Counted from the first letter of the stretch, positions 1-9,370 are shown. The stretch is DNA of 64,000 nucleotides from Streptomyces sulfonofaciens (GCF_014656295.1 NZ_BNCD01000001.1:248001-312000), one strand, 5' to 3'. Notes: generated by a model from the letters alone, not told the origin. A program made the numbers and translations.

Positions 1-686
1 GGATCCGCGTACGCCCGCCGCTCCTCGGCGAGCCCCGGGCCGCCCAGTAGCTGCTCCGCCGCGCCCGAGCACACCTTGAGCTCCCGCGCCAGCGCGAAGT
101 CGACTATCGGCGCCAGCGCCACCACTCCGCGCAGCGGGGCGGGTTCGCCGGTCCGCCAGGGCGCGTCCTCGGGCAGCACGTGCCGGGCGGCCGCCCACAG
201 CGCGAGCTGGCCGCCCGCGGAGTGCCCGGTGGCCACCGTGCGCCGCGGATCGGCGGTCGGCAGCGCCTCGCCCACCAGCGCGGGCAGCGCGTCGAAGGCG
301 GCGGCGACATCGTCGAAGGTCTCCGGCCACCTGCCCGCGGGCGCCAGACCGTCCCGTGCGGGGCCGTCCTGGCCCCGCCGGTACTCGACGCTGGCCACCG
401 CGAAGCCGCGCCGCGCGAGGAAGGCGGCGAACGGCGAGACGTGCCAGCGGTCGTAGGGGGCCCGCCAGGAGCCGCCGTGCAGGAGCACCACCAGCGGCGC
501 GGTGCCGTCGCCGCCCGCGGCCGCCCGCGGGGCGTAGAAGTCGATCAACTGCTCGGCGTGGTCTCCGTACGCGGCGGTGGCGTCCGGGGGCACGGCGGCG
601 TGCGAGAAGGCCGACTGCTCCTCGGCGGCGCGTCGGGAGGCGCCCCCGGGGGCACCTGTGTCGGGAGCGACGGCGTCGTCCGGCAT
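1..686 (-). CDS. alpha/beta hydrolase, kynurenine formamidase-like (3' end outside window)
   Basis: The protein starts at ATG (686-684) and runs off the left edge, so only about 228 residues are visible. It has the oxyanion-hole motif LLHGGSW and the nucleophile elbow GHSAGGQ, which are typical of the esterase/lipase group that includes bacterial arylformamidases. It lies on the same strand downstream of kynA and kynU, so hydrolysis of N-formylkynurenine is a reasonable inference, but the 240-bp gap and a hairpin near 869-888 leave room for separate transcription. The acid and histidine of the catalytic triad are beyond the edge or not assignable. The fold is clear; the substrate is inferred from context only. 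Confidence 0.75.
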   Translation of the reverse strand, partial: MPDDAVAPDTGAPGGASRRAAEEQSAFSHAAVPPDATAAYGDHAEQLIDFYAPRAAAGGDGTAPLVVLLHGGSWRAPYDRWHVSPFAAFLARRGFAVASVEYRRGQDGPARDGLAPAGRWPETFDDVAAAFDALPALVGEALPTADPRRTVATGHSAGGQLALWAAARHVLPEDAPWRTGEPAPLRGVVALAPIVDFALARELKVCSGAAEQLLGGPGLAEERRAYAD

Positions 687-928
687 GCCTCAGACCTCTC
701 AGCGGTGGGGGTCTCCCCTGGCAGGAGCGCGTCAAACTCCCGGGGAGGACGGGCGAACGCCGGGCGTAGCACGGCCGGTTCGCGGGTTCTGCGTCAGCCG
801 GACGGTATCAGGGGCCGCGGCGCGCCGGGTTGCGGGCGGCCCGCGCTGGTGCGGGCGGGACGGCGGGGGCGCGGGACGGAGCCCGCGCGCCGGAACCCGG
901 GCGGGCCCCCGCGCCCCCGACCGCCCGG

Positions 929-2224
929 CTACGCCGTCTGCCCGCCCAGTTCCCCGGCGAGCACCGCGGCCGCGGCCTCCGTCTCCGCGAAGCCCAGGTA
1001 CAGCGGGGTGAAGCCGAAGCGCAGCACGTCCGGGGCCCGGAAGTCGCCCACGACACCGCGGGCGATCAGGCGCTCCATGACCGCACCCGCGTCCGGGCAG
1101 CGCAGCGCGACCTGGCTGCCCCGCTCGCCGTGCGGCAGCGGAGTGACCACCTCTACCCTGCCGGGCGGCACGTACGCCGCCACGCACTTGAGGAAGAAGT
1201 CCGTCAGCGCCAGCGACTTGGCCCTGACGTCCGCGATCCGCACGCCGTCCCAGACGTCGAGCGCCGCCTCGAGCGCCAGCATGGAGAGGATGTCGGGTGT
1301 GCCCACCCGGGCCCGCACCACACCGTCCGCCGGGGTGTACTCGCCGCGCATCCCGAACGGCGCCTCGTGCGAGTTCCAGCCGGGCAGCGGGGAGTCGTAG
1401 CGCTCCTGGAGGTCCTTGCGCACGTACAGGAAGGCGGGCGCGCCGGGCCCGCCGTTGAGGAACTTGTACGTGCAGCCGACCGCCAGGTCGACGCCGTGCG
1501 CGTCCAGGCCGACCGGCAGGGCGCCGGCGCTGTGGCACAGGTCCCAGACCGCGTACCCGCCCGCCCGGTGCACCGCCGCGGTCAGCCCCGGCAGATCGTG
1601 CAGCCGGCCGGAGCGGTAGTCGACGTGGTTGAGGAGGACGGCGGCGGTGCGCGGGCCGAGCGCGTCGTGCACCTCGCCGGGGGCCACCGGGCGCAGGGTG
1701 CGGCCGGTGAGCCGGGCCGCGGAGCGTGCGATGTAGCCGTCCGTGGGGAACGTGGTGGCGTCGACGAGGAGTTCGTCGCGGTCGTCGCCCGCCATCCGGA
1801 CCGCCGCCACCAGCGCCTTGAAGACGTTGACGCTGGTCGAGTCGCCCACCACGACCTGCCCGGGCCCGGCCCCGACCAGTGGCGCGATCCGGTCCCCGAT
1901 CCGCTCCGGCGCCGTCCACCAGCCGCTCTCCCGCCAGGACCGGATCCGCAGCTCGCCCCACTCGCGGCGCACCACGTCCGCCAGCCGCTCCGGCACCGAA
2001 CGCGGCAGCGCGCCGAGCGAGTTGCCGTCCAGGTACACCCCGGCGGCGCCGCCGTGCGCCCCGGCCGCGGCGTCCGCCGCCCCCAGCACGAACCGCTCCC
2101 GCACATGGGCCAGCGGGTCCGCGGCGTCCAGGTGGGCCGCCTCGGCCCTGAGCACCGCGGAGTCGGGACCCCCGGAGTCGGGACCCGCGGGGCGCGCTGC
2201 CCGCGCCCTGTGCTGCTGCGTCAC
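929..2224 (-). CDS. kynU: kynureninase
   Basis: A PLP-dependent enzyme of 431 residues that cleaves kynurenine to anthranilate and alanine. Visible family features are the substrate/PLP segment YLDGNSLG near the N-terminus, the phosphate-binding region GDSTSVNVFKAL, and the PLP lysine in CTYKFLNGGPGAP. I chose the GTG at 2224 because GAGGAG sits 6 nt upstream; an in-frame ATG at 2242 overlaps the end of kynA and is the alternative. The gene begins about 10 bp after the kynA stop codon, so the two are almost certainly cotranscribed. Length is normal for the family. Confidence 0.93.
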   Translation of the reverse strand: MTQQHRARAARPAGPDSGGPDSAVLRAEAAHLDAADPLAHVRERFVLGAADAAAGAHGGAAGVYLDGNSLGALPRSVPERLADVVRREWGELRIRSWRESGWWTAPERIGDRIAPLVGAGPGQVVVGDSTSVNVFKALVAAVRMAGDDRDELLVDATTFPTDGYIARSAARLTGRTLRPVAPGEVHDALGPRTAAVLLNHVDYRSGRLHDLPGLTAAVHRAGGYAVWDLCHSAGALPVGLDAHGVDLAVGCTYKFLNGGPGAPAFLYVRKDLQERYDSPLPGWNSHEAPFGMRGEYTPADGVVRARVGTPDILSMLALEAALDVWDGVRIADVRAKSLALTDFFLKCVAAYVPPGRVEVVTPLPHGERGSQVALRCPDAGAVMERLIARGVVGDFRAPDVLRFGFTPLYLGFAETEAAAAVLAGELGGQTA

Positions 2225-2234
2225 ACCGTTCTCC

Positions 2235-3083
2235 TCACACATGGCTGCGCGCCGTCCACAGTTCGGGGAAGACGCTCTTGGCGGCCCGCTTCTCCAGCCA
2301 CGCCACACCCGCGGAGCCGCCCGTGCCGGTCTTGGCCCCCATGGCCCTGCGGGTGGCGAGCAGGTGGTCGTTGCGCCAGCGCCACACCAGCTCGGCGACG
2401 TCCGTCAACGCCTCGCCGAGGCGTACGAGTTCGGCGTCCTGGTCGCCGGCGTAGAGCGCGGTCCACACGGCCTCCACCTCGGGCGAGGGCTCGTAGCGCT
2501 CGGTCAGGTCGCGGGCCAGGACGGCCGCGGGGACGGGGTGGCCGCGGCGGGCCAGCAGCCGCAGCACCTCGTCGTACAGGCTCGGCTCGTGCAGCGCCCC
2601 GGTCAGCTCGGCGTGGGCGCGCGGGGCGCCGCGGTGCGGGACCAGCATCGATGCGGACCGCTCTCCCAGCAGGAACTCAAGTCGCCGGTACATCGCCGAC
2701 TGGAAGCCCGAGCCCTCGCCGAGGGCCGAGCGGTAGGAGTTGAACTGCGCCGGAGTCAGGCCGGCGAGCGGCGTCCAGGAGGCGTTCAGCGCCGTGAGCT
2801 CGCGGATGCTGCGCTTCAGGGCCGCCATCGCCGTCGGCAGGTCGTCGCCGCGCAGTGCCCGCGCGGCGGTCTCCCACTCGTGGACGAGCACGGTGAACCA
2901 CAGCTCCATGACCTGGGTGGTGACCAGGAAGACCAGCTCGCCGGGATCGTCGGAGAGCGGCTGTTGGAGGTGGGTGAGGACGTCGGCCCTGACGTAGTCC
3001 TCGTACGGGGTCGTGCCCGCAAAGTCGAAGTTCGGGGCGGTCGCCTCCTGGGCGCTGCCGCCCTGCGGCACCTCGTGGGACAT
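2235..3083 (-). CDS. kynA: tryptophan 2,3-dioxygenase
   Basis: Heme dioxygenase of 282 residues that opens the indole ring of tryptophan to give N-formylkynurenine, the first step of the kynurenine route. Family segments are visible: ELWFTVLVHEW, the SGFQSAMYRRLEFLLG-type heme/substrate stretch, and WRWRNDHL near the C-terminus. The ATG at 3083 has AAGGAGA at a good distance. It is the first gene of a kynA-kynU unit. A DUF3151 gene runs divergently, and the 178-bp gap between them must hold both promoters. Together with the aminotransferase at 10957 it suggests active tryptophan catabolism or supply of anthranilate/kynurenine for secondary metabolism. Confidence 0.93.
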   Translation of the reverse strand: MSHEVPQGGSAQEATAPNFDFAGTTPYEDYVRADVLTHLQQPLSDDPGELVFLVTTQVMELWFTVLVHEWETAARALRGDDLPTAMAALKRSIRELTALNASWTPLAGLTPAQFNSYRSALGEGSGFQSAMYRRLEFLLGERSASMLVPHRGAPRAHAELTGALHEPSLYDEVLRLLARRGHPVPAAVLARDLTERYEPSPEVEAVWTALYAGDQDAELVRLGEALTDVAELVWRWRNDHLLATRRAMGAKTGTGGSAGVAWLEKRAAKSVFPELWTARSHV

Positions 3084-3261
3084 CGCTGTCTCCTTGGTAC
3101 GACTTCGGGTAGCGGTCCGCCCCTGCCGTGCCGGCACGGGGGCCCCGGTCCCCACCCGCATCTTGCGCACCGGACGCCTCGGCGGCAAGAAGGAAATACG
3201 GCATAAGCCGGGTAACGGGCACCGGTCCCACCGATGCGCGGTGCGGTGACAGACTGCCGTC

Positions 3262-3690
3262 ATGGACATCTACAACCCCCTGCTGGACGGCCCCGAGCCG
3301 ACGAGGCTGCCCGACACGCCGGAGAACGCGGACGCCACCCGCCTGCTCGACGAGGGCACCTCCGCCACCGAGGTCGCCGCGCGGTACCCGGCGTTCTCAC
3401 TGGCCTGGGCCGTCCTCGCCGAGGAGGCCCTCTCCGCGGGCCGCTCCGTCGAGGCGTACGCGTACGCACGAACCGGCTACCACCGCGGCCTGGACCAGTT
3501 GCGCCGGGCCCGCTGGGGAGGCCACGGCCCCGTCCCCTACGACCACCGCCCGAACCACGGCTTCCTGCGCTGCCTCGCCGCACTGGCCCGCGCCGCCTCC
3601 GCCATCGAGGAGACCGAGGAGGCCACCCGCTGCCGCGACTTCCTCAGGGACAGCAGCGCGGAGGCGTACGCGGCGCTGATCAAGGACTAG
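3262..3690 (+). CDS. DUF3151 family protein
   Basis: A 142-residue soluble protein of unknown function, recognised from its start (MDIYNPLLDGPEPTRLP) and the conserved stretches FSLAWAVLAE and YAYARTGYHRGLDQLRR. It is largely alpha-helical, with no membrane segment or known catalytic motif. Actinobacteria commonly keep it next to the class II aldolase gene, as here, where it converges on fba. There is no Shine-Dalgarno sequence; a CAGACT element lies 6 nt before the ATG, so a leaderless mRNA is possible. Confidence 0.85.
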   Translation: MDIYNPLLDGPEPTRLPDTPENADATRLLDEGTSATEVAARYPAFSLAWAVLAEEALSAGRSVEAYAYARTGYHRGLDQLRRARWGGHGPVPYDHRPNHGFLRCLAALARAASAIEETEEATRCRDFLRDSSAEAYAALIKD

Positions 3691-3748
3691 CCGGCACGCA
3701 CCGCACCCGCCCCGCGGGCGGCGGTCGACGCGCCCCGCCCGCCCACCG

Positions 3749-3773
3749 GGCGCCCCGCGCCGGGCGGGGCGCC
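3749..3773 (+). terminator. hairpin downstream of DUF3151 gene
   Basis: Perfect 10-bp inverted repeat (GGCGCCCCGC and its complement) with a 5-nt loop, 58 nt after the DUF3151 stop. There is no T-run, as is usual for Streptomyces hairpin terminators. Confidence 0.45.
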
Positions 3774-3850
3774 GGGCCCCGGCCCGCGGGCAGGACCGGG
3801 GCGGCGGTGCCCGCCGCTCCCCGGCCGGCCCGTGCCGGGTCCGCCGCTCA

Positions 3851-3881
3851 CGCGTAGGGGCCGGCCGCCGGCCCCTACGCG
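3851..3881. terminator. bidirectional terminator-like hairpin
   Basis: Perfect 14-bp inverted repeat (arm CGCGTAGGGGCCGG) with a 3-nt loop between the convergent DUF3151 and fba genes. Position and symmetry fit termination from both sides. Confidence 0.55.
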
Positions 3882-3899
3882 GTCCGCGGGGAGGGCCCG

Positions 3900-4165
3900 G
3901 GCAACCGCCCGCGCCCGGTCGGCCGGGGCACGCCGGTGCGACGACCGGCACGCCAGTGCGACGACCGGCACGCCGGCACGACCGGCCAGGACCGATGCGC
4001 TCCGTAGGACCGGCGCCCCGCACGACCAGCGCGCCCCGTACGACACGTACGGCCGACGCGACCGTACGACCGACGCACCTCGCACGACCGGCGCGACCCG
4101 TACGACATGTACGGCCGACGCGACCCGCACGCCTCACACGACCGGCGCGCCCCGCACGACCGGCG
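3900..4165. repeat. degenerate tandem repeat in the convergent gap
   Basis: The 481-bp stretch between DUF3151 and fba holds no gene. Besides the two hairpins it contains many imperfect copies of units like CGACCGGCACGCC and CGTACGACCGACGC arranged head to tail. No coding frame with normal composition crosses it. Confidence 0.5.
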
Positions 4166-4171
4166 GTCGGA

Positions 4172-5194
4172 CTACTTGATCCTGGTGCCGCTGGACCGCA
4201 GGTTCGCGCAGGCCTCCGTGACGCGCTCGGCCATGCCCGCCTCCGCGAGCTTCCCCCAACTGCGCGGGTCGTACGTCTTCTTGTTGCCGACGTCGCCGTC
4301 GACCTTCAGGACACCGTCGTAGTTCCTGAACATGTGGTCCGCGATCGGGCGGGTGAAGGCGTACTGGGTGTCGGTGTCCAGGTTCATCTTGACGACACCG
4401 TTCTCCAGGGCGGTGGCGATCTCCTCGCGGGTCGAGCCGGAGCCGCCGTGGAAGACGAAGTCGAACGGCGCCTGCTTGCCGTACTTGGCGCCCACGCCTA
4501 CCTGGAGGTCCTTCAGCAGCTCGGGGCGGAGGACGACGTTGCCCGGCTTGTACACGCCGTGCACGTTGCCGAACGAGGCGGCCAGCAGGTAGCGGCCCTT
4601 CTCGCCGAGGCCGAGCGCCTCCGCGGTGCGGACCGCGTCGTCGACGGTCGTGTACAGCTTGTCGTTGATCTCGTGCGTGACGCCGTCCTCCTCTCCGCCG
4701 GTCGGCGTGATCTCCACCTCCAGGATGATCTTCGCGGCGGCGGCCTTGGCCAGCAGCTCCTGCCCGATCTCCAGGTTGTGGCCCAGCGTCTCCGCGGAGC
4801 CGTCCCACATGTGGGACTGGAAGAGCGGGCCGAGGCCCGCCTCGACGCGCTTGCGGGAGATCTCCAGCAGCGGGCGGACGTAGCCGTCCAGCTTGTCCTT
4901 CGGGCAGTGGTCGGTGTGCAGCGCCACCGTGACGGGGTACTTCTCGGCGACGATGTGCGCGAACTCGGCGAGCGCGACGGCGCCGGTCACCATGTCCTTG
5001 TTGTACTGGCCGCCCAGGAACTCCGCGCCGCCGGTGGAGATCTGGATGATGCCGTCGCTCTCCGCCTCGGCGAAGCCGCGCAGGGCGGCGTGCAGGGTCT
5101 GGGTGGAGGTGACGTTGATGGCCGGGTAGGCGAACCTGCCTGCCTTCGCCCGGTCGAGCATCTCGTTGTAGACCTCGGGGGTCGCGATGGGCAT
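4172..5194 (-). CDS. fba: class II fructose-bisphosphate aldolase
   Basis: Zinc-dependent aldolase of 340 residues that interconverts fructose 1,6-bisphosphate with dihydroxyacetone phosphate and glyceraldehyde 3-phosphate. The zinc-binding histidine region ALHTDHCP, the acidic segment EVEITPTGGEEDG and the phosphate-binding FHGGSGSTREE are all present. The ATG at 5194 follows GAGGAG by 8 nt, so the 33 extra in-frame residues upstream are not used. It follows pyrE on the same strand (148-bp gap) and converges on DUF3151. Confidence 0.95.
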   Translation of the reverse strand: MPIATPEVYNEMLDRAKAGRFAYPAINVTSTQTLHAALRGFAEAESDGIIQISTGGAEFLGGQYNKDMVTGAVALAEFAHIVAEKYPVTVALHTDHCPKDKLDGYVRPLLEISRKRVEAGLGPLFQSHMWDGSAETLGHNLEIGQELLAKAAAAKIILEVEITPTGGEEDGVTHEINDKLYTTVDDAVRTAEALGLGEKGRYLLAASFGNVHGVYKPGNVVLRPELLKDLQVGVGAKYGKQAPFDFVFHGGSGSTREEIATALENGVVKMNLDTDTQYAFTRPIADHMFRNYDGVLKVDGDVGNKKTYDPRSWGKLAEAGMAERVTEACANLRSSGTRIK

Positions 5195-5341
5195 CTGTCC
5201 GCTCCTCGTCGATGTGCGGGTGAGTGCTGTGCACGGGGTCGACATCGTCGTCGGCGCCCCATCTTTCCAGACCCGGCGCGCACCGTCCGTCATGCCGGAC
5301 GCGGCGCCGCCGGGGTACCGGGCGAGACCGGGGCGGGCGCG

Positions 5342-5890
5342 TCAGTCAAGGCCGAGGTCGTCCTTCGAATAGGCGAAGAAGTACGGCACCCCGGCCGCCT
5401 CGATCTTCTCCGCGGCCCCCGTGGCCCGGTCCACGATGGTGGCCACCGCGACCACCTCGGCCCCGGCCTCGCGGACCGCCTCGACGGCGGCGAGCGGTGA
5501 GCCGCCGGTGGTCGAGGTGTCCTCCACGACCAGCACCCTGCGGCCCCGGATGTCCGGGCCCTCGACGCGGCGCTGCAACCCGTGCGCCTTGGCCGCCTTG
5601 CGCACCACGAACGCGTCCAGAGACCGGCCGCGCGCCGCAGCCGCGTGCAGCATCGACGCGGCCACCGGGTCGGCGCCCATCGTCAGCCCGCCGACGGCCG
5701 CGAAGTCGAGGTCGGCGGTCAGGTCGAGCAGCACACGGCCGACCAGCGGGGCCGCCGTGCCGTCCAGGGTGATGCGGCGCAGATCGACGTAGTAGTCGGC
5801 CTCCAGCCCCGAGGAGAGCGTCACCCTGCCGTGCACCACGGCCTTGTCCTTGATCTGCTGCAGCAGCACGCCGCGTGCGTCGTCCGTCAT
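5342..5890 (-). CDS. pyrE: orotate phosphoribosyltransferase
   Basis: A 182-residue enzyme of pyrimidine synthesis that transfers phosphoribosyl from PRPP to orotate. The PRPP-binding loop VLVVEDTSTTGGS and the N-terminal SSGLEADYYVDLR segment are diagnostic. Length is normal. There is no well-spaced Shine-Dalgarno sequence: GGAGG is immediately before the ATG, and TATGCT lies 6 nt upstream of the start, which fits a leaderless transcript. The aldose epimerase gene is upstream on the same strand and fba is downstream. Confidence 0.95.
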   Translation of the reverse strand: MTDDARGVLLQQIKDKAVVHGRVTLSSGLEADYYVDLRRITLDGTAAPLVGRVLLDLTADLDFAAVGGLTMGADPVAASMLHAAAARGRSLDAFVVRKAAKAHGLQRRVEGPDIRGRRVLVVEDTSTTGGSPLAAVEAVREAGAEVVAVATIVDRATGAAEKIEAAGVPYFFAYSKDDLGLD

Positions 5891-5896
5891 GCCTCC

Positions 5897-5902
5897 AGCA
5901 TA
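5897..5902 (-). promoter_or_regulatory. putative -10 element of pyrE (leaderless)
   Basis: On the minus strand TATGCT ends 6 nt before the pyrE ATG. That spacing would place the transcription start at or next to the start codon. No convincing -35 hexamer is seen. Confidence 0.45.
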
Positions 5903-6032
5903 TGAGGCCCGCGGGACGGGCGGCCGGGAGCGCTCCTCGCCTCCGGCGGCACGGGCGGGGCGGGCGGATCGGGCTCCCTGCCCGGGCCCGGACCTGGCCC
6001 GGCCTGCGCGCGGGGGAGGCGGGCCGGGGCGC

Positions 6033-6827
6033 TCAGAGGCGTTGCCAGCCGAAGGTCGCCGTGGTCTCCAGGGGCTCGATGGGGGTGACCAGCCGCGGGT
6101 GGGTGTTCAGCCCGTTCGGCGGGCCCGTCTGCGGCTCCACGCACACCGCGGCGTCCTGCTCGTCGTAGACGACGGCCCACTCCTCCCGGGAGGCGACCGT
6201 CAGCCGCAGGCGGCCCGGCCAGGTCAGGGTGACGTCGACGCCGCCGGGCATGCCGAAGCAGTCGTCCCACGGGCCCGGCGCCGGTGCGATCCGCTCACCG
6301 GTCGGCAGCAGGTCGTCACCCTTGCGCTCCTGCCAGGCGGGTGCGAAGTCGATGCGGACCTCCTCGCCGCCGCCGTCGAGCCTGCGCAGGAACCACGGGT
6401 GCCAGCCGGCCTGAGCGGGGAACGACGACTCGTACGTCTCCACCGACATGGTCAGCGTCAGGCCGTCCGGGGCGAGGCGCACCAGGTGGGTGACGCGCCC
6501 GCTGTACGGCCAGGGGTCGGCGAGGTCGTAGGTGAACACCGCCTCCTCCGTGCCGGCCCGGGCGGTGTGCCAGGCGGTGTCGCGGCCGGTGCCGTGGATG
6601 GCGTGCGGGGGAGAGTTCAGCGGCATCTGGTGGACGTCGGCACCGTCGCGGAACTGGCCGTTCCTGATCCGGCCGCACCACGGCACCATCGGGAAGCACC
6701 CGTACCGCTCGCCCTGGCGCAGCAGCTCGGTGCCGGCGATCTTCAGACTTGCGATCCGGCAGCCGTTGTCCGGCCGCACGGTGACCTCCGCGTCGCCCGC
6801 GGTCAGCGTGATGTCGTCACTACCCAC
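6033..6827 (-). CDS. aldose 1-epimerase family protein
   Basis: A 264-residue beta-sandwich protein of the galactose mutarotase superfamily. The segment CFPMVPWCGRIRNGQF matches the conserved MxPWxGRIxxG motif that supplies substrate-binding residues, and the typical HAIHG segment and the Trp-rich GWHPWFLR follow. It should interconvert sugar anomers, but the sugar is unknown. The start is GTG at 6827 with TAGGGT 6 nt upstream and no Shine-Dalgarno sequence. It lies downstream of a CoxG-like gene, separated by a strong hairpin, so it probably has its own promoter. Confidence 0.88.
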   Translation of the reverse strand: MGSDDITLTAGDAEVTVRPDNGCRIASLKIAGTELLRQGERYGCFPMVPWCGRIRNGQFRDGADVHQMPLNSPPHAIHGTGRDTAWHTARAGTEEAVFTYDLADPWPYSGRVTHLVRLAPDGLTLTMSVETYESSFPAQAGWHPWFLRRLDGGGEEVRIDFAPAWQERKGDDLLPTGERIAPAPGPWDDCFGMPGGVDVTLTWPGRLRLTVASREEWAVVYDEQDAAVCVEPQTGPPNGLNTHPRLVTPIEPLETTATFGWQRL

Positions 6828-6833
6828 GGGGCG

Positions 6834-6839
6834 ACCCTA
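6834..6839 (-). promoter_or_regulatory. putative -10 element of the aldose epimerase gene (leaderless)
   Basis: TAGGGT on the minus strand, 6 nt upstream of the GTG start, with no ribosome-binding site between. Confidence 0.4.
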
Positions 6840-6882
6840 CGGGGCGCGGGGCGCGCCGGCACACCCGCAGCCCCCGCCGTGC

Positions 6883-6913
6883 CGCCCCGCGCCCCGGCCA
6901 GGGGCGCGGGGCG
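6883..6913 (-). terminator. hairpin terminator after the CoxG-like gene
   Basis: Perfect 13-bp inverted repeat (arm CGCCCCGCGCCCC) with loop GGCCA, 25 nt beyond the stop of the CoxG-like gene. It lacks a T-run. Confidence 0.55.
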
Positions 6914-6938
6914 CTTGGCGGGCGGAGCCCCCGCGGGG

Positions 6939-7775
6939 TCAGCGGCGCCGCCGCAACGCCCTGCCGATCACGATGGCGGAGGCCAGGACCACGGCGGCCG
7001 CGGGGCCCGCCCAGCGCAGTGCGACCGACGCGGGCGAGCTCTCGGGCGCGGGGACCGGCGCGTACCGCCCGCGCGGCGGCGCGTGATCGACCTCCTCCGC
7101 GCTTCGGCCGATCATCGTCCGACGGGCGTGCGCGGCCTCGGCGGGCGGTTGGTTGTCCACCTCGAAGACGGCGCCGCCGTCGCCCGCGGCCGCGGCGTCG
7201 AGGGCGTCGGGGCGCGGTCCCTCGCCCTCCTCCCCGCGCGCCGGCTCCAGGGGCGCCGCGGGCTCGGCCCGCGCCTCGTCCGTGCCGCCCGCGGGCAGCT
7301 CGTCGGCGCCGGGGGCCGTGCCGGCCGTGTCCGGGGCCGCATCCGCCGTGCCCGGGGCCGCGTCCGCGAGCCGGGCGCCGGCCTTGTTCAGGAGCCTGCG
7401 GCCCGCCGTCTCCGCGACCTTCGCGTCGAGGTCGGCGAAGCGGCCGCCGCCGTGTGCGCCCCCGCCGAAGACGAGGGTCGTACCGCCGTCGGCGGCCAGC
7501 AGCCGGAGCGTCAGCGCGACCGACACCGCTCCACCCCCGCGCACCTCCGTGGCCTCCCCCTCGACGAGGTAGCCGCCGTCGTCCCGCTCGCTGATCCGCA
7601 GCGCGCCCCGGTAGGTGATCGAGGTGCCCCCGACCCGGACCTTGAGCCGGCCGGACACCGGCGGCCCGCCCGCGTCCTGCTGGAGCCCCGGCACCACGCC
7701 GGCGACCCGCTCGGGGTCGGCCAGCAGCCGCCGCAGAGGCTCTACCGCGACCGGAACGAACACCTCATGCTCCAT
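6939..7775 (-). CDS. SRPBCC (CoxG-like) protein with C-terminal membrane anchor
   Basis: A 278-residue protein. Residues 1 to about 145 read like the CoxG/SRPBCC fold: FVPVAVEPLRRLLADPERVAGVVPG, a run of alternating strands, and GRFADLDAKVAETAGRRLL. An Ala/Pro/Glu-rich linker follows, then a hydrophobic segment (about residues 255-272) ending in RRRR, so the domain is tethered to the membrane with a cytoplasmic positive tail. It is 34 bp downstream of the spermidine-synthase-like membrane protein and probably in its operon. The ligand is unknown. CoxG proteins in some bacteria help recruit CO dehydrogenase, but no cox genes are seen here. Confidence 0.78.
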   Translation of the reverse strand: MEHEVFVPVAVEPLRRLLADPERVAGVVPGLQQDAGGPPVSGRLKVRVGGTSITYRGALRISERDDGGYLVEGEATEVRGGGAVSVALTLRLLAADGGTTLVFGGGAHGGGRFADLDAKVAETAGRRLLNKAGARLADAAPGTADAAPDTAGTAPGADELPAGGTDEARAEPAAPLEPARGEEGEGPRPDALDAAAAGDGGAVFEVDNQPPAEAAHARRTMIGRSAEEVDHAPPRGRYAPVPAPESSPASVALRWAGPAAAVVLASAIVIGRALRRRR

Positions 7776-7809
7776 GACTACCGAGCCTACCCACGCCCGG
7801 CCCCGGAAC

Positions 7810-9363
7810 TCAGCCCCCGTACCGCGGATGCACCAGTGTCGAGGGCACCGTCCCGGCCGGCCGGGCCCCGGCCACGCTCCGGACGCCGGGCCCCCAGCCC
7901 CCCGGTCCGCCCACCCCCTTCGGCCCGCCGGGACCGTGCGCGGCGAGCACGAAGCCCCAGCGGCCCGCCCGGTACGGCGTGGTCGTGAGGCCGGCCGCCC
8001 GCAGGGTCGCGTCCACCGTCCAGAACGCCCGGTCCGGCGCGCCCGAGCGCCCGGCGCGCACCACGAAGCGCCCGCCGGGTGCCAGCGCCCTGCGGACGAG
8101 GCCGTAGAACTCCTGCGAGTAGTACTTCGTGCTGGCGGTCCCGCCGGGGCCGGGCAGGTCGGAGACGATGAGGTCGTAGCGGCGGCGCAGATGGCGCAGG
8201 CGGTCGAAGGGGTCGTCGGTGGCGACGTGCACGCGCGGGTCGCGGAACGCCCGCTCGTTCAGCGCGCTCAGGGCCGGGTCGGTGCGCGCCAGCCGGACGA
8301 CGCCCGGGTCGAGGGCGACCACGTCGACGCTGTGCACCCCTGCCCGGCGCAGGGCCGTCCCGGCCGCCAGTCCGTCGTCACCGCCGAGGACCAGGACCCG
8401 GGCCAGGGGGCCGCACGCTGCGGGGGTGACGAGCGCGCTGTGGTAGCGGGGCTCGTCGCGGCTGCGGACGCGCAACCGCCCGTCGAGGAACAGCTTCAAC
8501 GGCCCACGCGGGCCGCCGGTGAGTACGACTTCCTCTACGTCGGTGTGCAGGGCGATGCGTATGTCGTCGCCGTAGACGGCACGTCGGGCCGCGCGCTCGA
8601 AGTCGTCGGCGAGTGTGGCGGCGGTGGCGAGCAGGACGAGCACCAGGACGGTCACCACGAGCAGCACCCGGCGGCTTCTCGGGCTCATGTCACGGCGGAG
8701 GAGGCCGAGCGCGAGCGCGCCGCCCGCCAGCGCGTTCACCGCGCCGGTGAGCAGCGCGCCGGTGAGCTGGCCGAGCAGCGGCAGCAGCAGGAAGGGGAAG
8801 GCGAGGCCGCCGACCAGCGCGCCGACGTAGTCCGCGGCGAACAGGTCGGCGACGGCCGTGCCCGCGTCCTGGCGCCGCACCCGCTGGATGAGCACCATCA
8901 GCAGTGGCACCTCGGCGCCTGTCAGCACCCCGATGGTGAGTGAGCAAAGCACCAGCAGCCAGTGGGGGCCGCTCTCCCAGCCGCAGCCGTCGCCCCAGGC
9001 GAAGACCGCGTACAGCCCCATCCCGCTGCATCCGCCGACCAGCGCGAGCGCCGCCTCCACCGCCCCGAAGCCGGCCACCGCGTACGGCCGCAGCCTCTTG
9101 GCGCCCAGGGATCCGGCGCCCATCGCGAACACCATCAGGGAGAGCACCACGGAGGTCTGGGTGACCGAGTCCCCCATCAGGGAGGAGGCCAGGGCGACGA
9201 GTTCCAGCTCGTAGACGAGGCCGCAGGCAGCGCACACGAACGCTCCTGCCAGCACCAGGACACGGCCCGTCCTGGGACGGACGGGCAGCCCCGGGGCGGC
9301 CTGCTGCCCGGGCCCGGACGCCGCGGGCGCGGGCGGCGAGACGGACGCGGGCGGTTCGATCAC
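7810..9363 (-). CDS. membrane-embedded spermidine synthase-like protein
   Basis: A 517-residue two-part protein. About residues 35-245 form six or seven hydrophobic helices. The C-terminal half is a Rossmann methyltransferase-like spermidine synthase domain with [13 protein letters not shown] in place of the usual GGGDGG, an acidic residue after VDVVALDPG, and [21 protein letters not shown] near the active site. This architecture is widespread in actinobacteria and its substrate is not established; the missing third glycine and the D in GGDDG may alter cofactor use. The start is GTG 9363 with TAGCGT 7 nt upstream and no Shine-Dalgarno sequence. It leads a unit with the CoxG-like gene. Confidence 0.85.
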   Translation of the reverse strand: MIEPPASVSPPAPAASGPGQQAAPGLPVRPRTGRVLVLAGAFVCAACGLVYELELVALASSLMGDSVTQTSVVLSLMVFAMGAGSLGAKRLRPYAVAGFGAVEAALALVGGCSGMGLYAVFAWGDGCGWESGPHWLLVLCSLTIGVLTGAEVPLLMVLIQRVRRQDAGTAVADLFAADYVGALVGGLAFPFLLLPLLGQLTGALLTGAVNALAGGALALGLLRRDMSPRSRRVLLVVTVLVLVLLATAATLADDFERAARRAVYGDDIRIALHTDVEEVVLTGGPRGPLKLFLDGRLRVRSRDEPRYHSALVTPAACGPLARVLVLGGDDGLAAGTALRRAGVHSVDVVALDPGVVRLARTDPALSALNERAFRDPRVHVATDDPFDRLRHLRRRYDLIVSDLPGPGGTASTKYYSQEFYGLVRRALAPGGRFVVRAGRSGAPDRAFWTVDATLRAAGLTTTPYRAGRWGFVLAAHGPGGPKGVGGPGGWGPGVRSVAGARPAGTVPSTLVHPRYGG

Positions 9364-9370
9364 GTACCGA

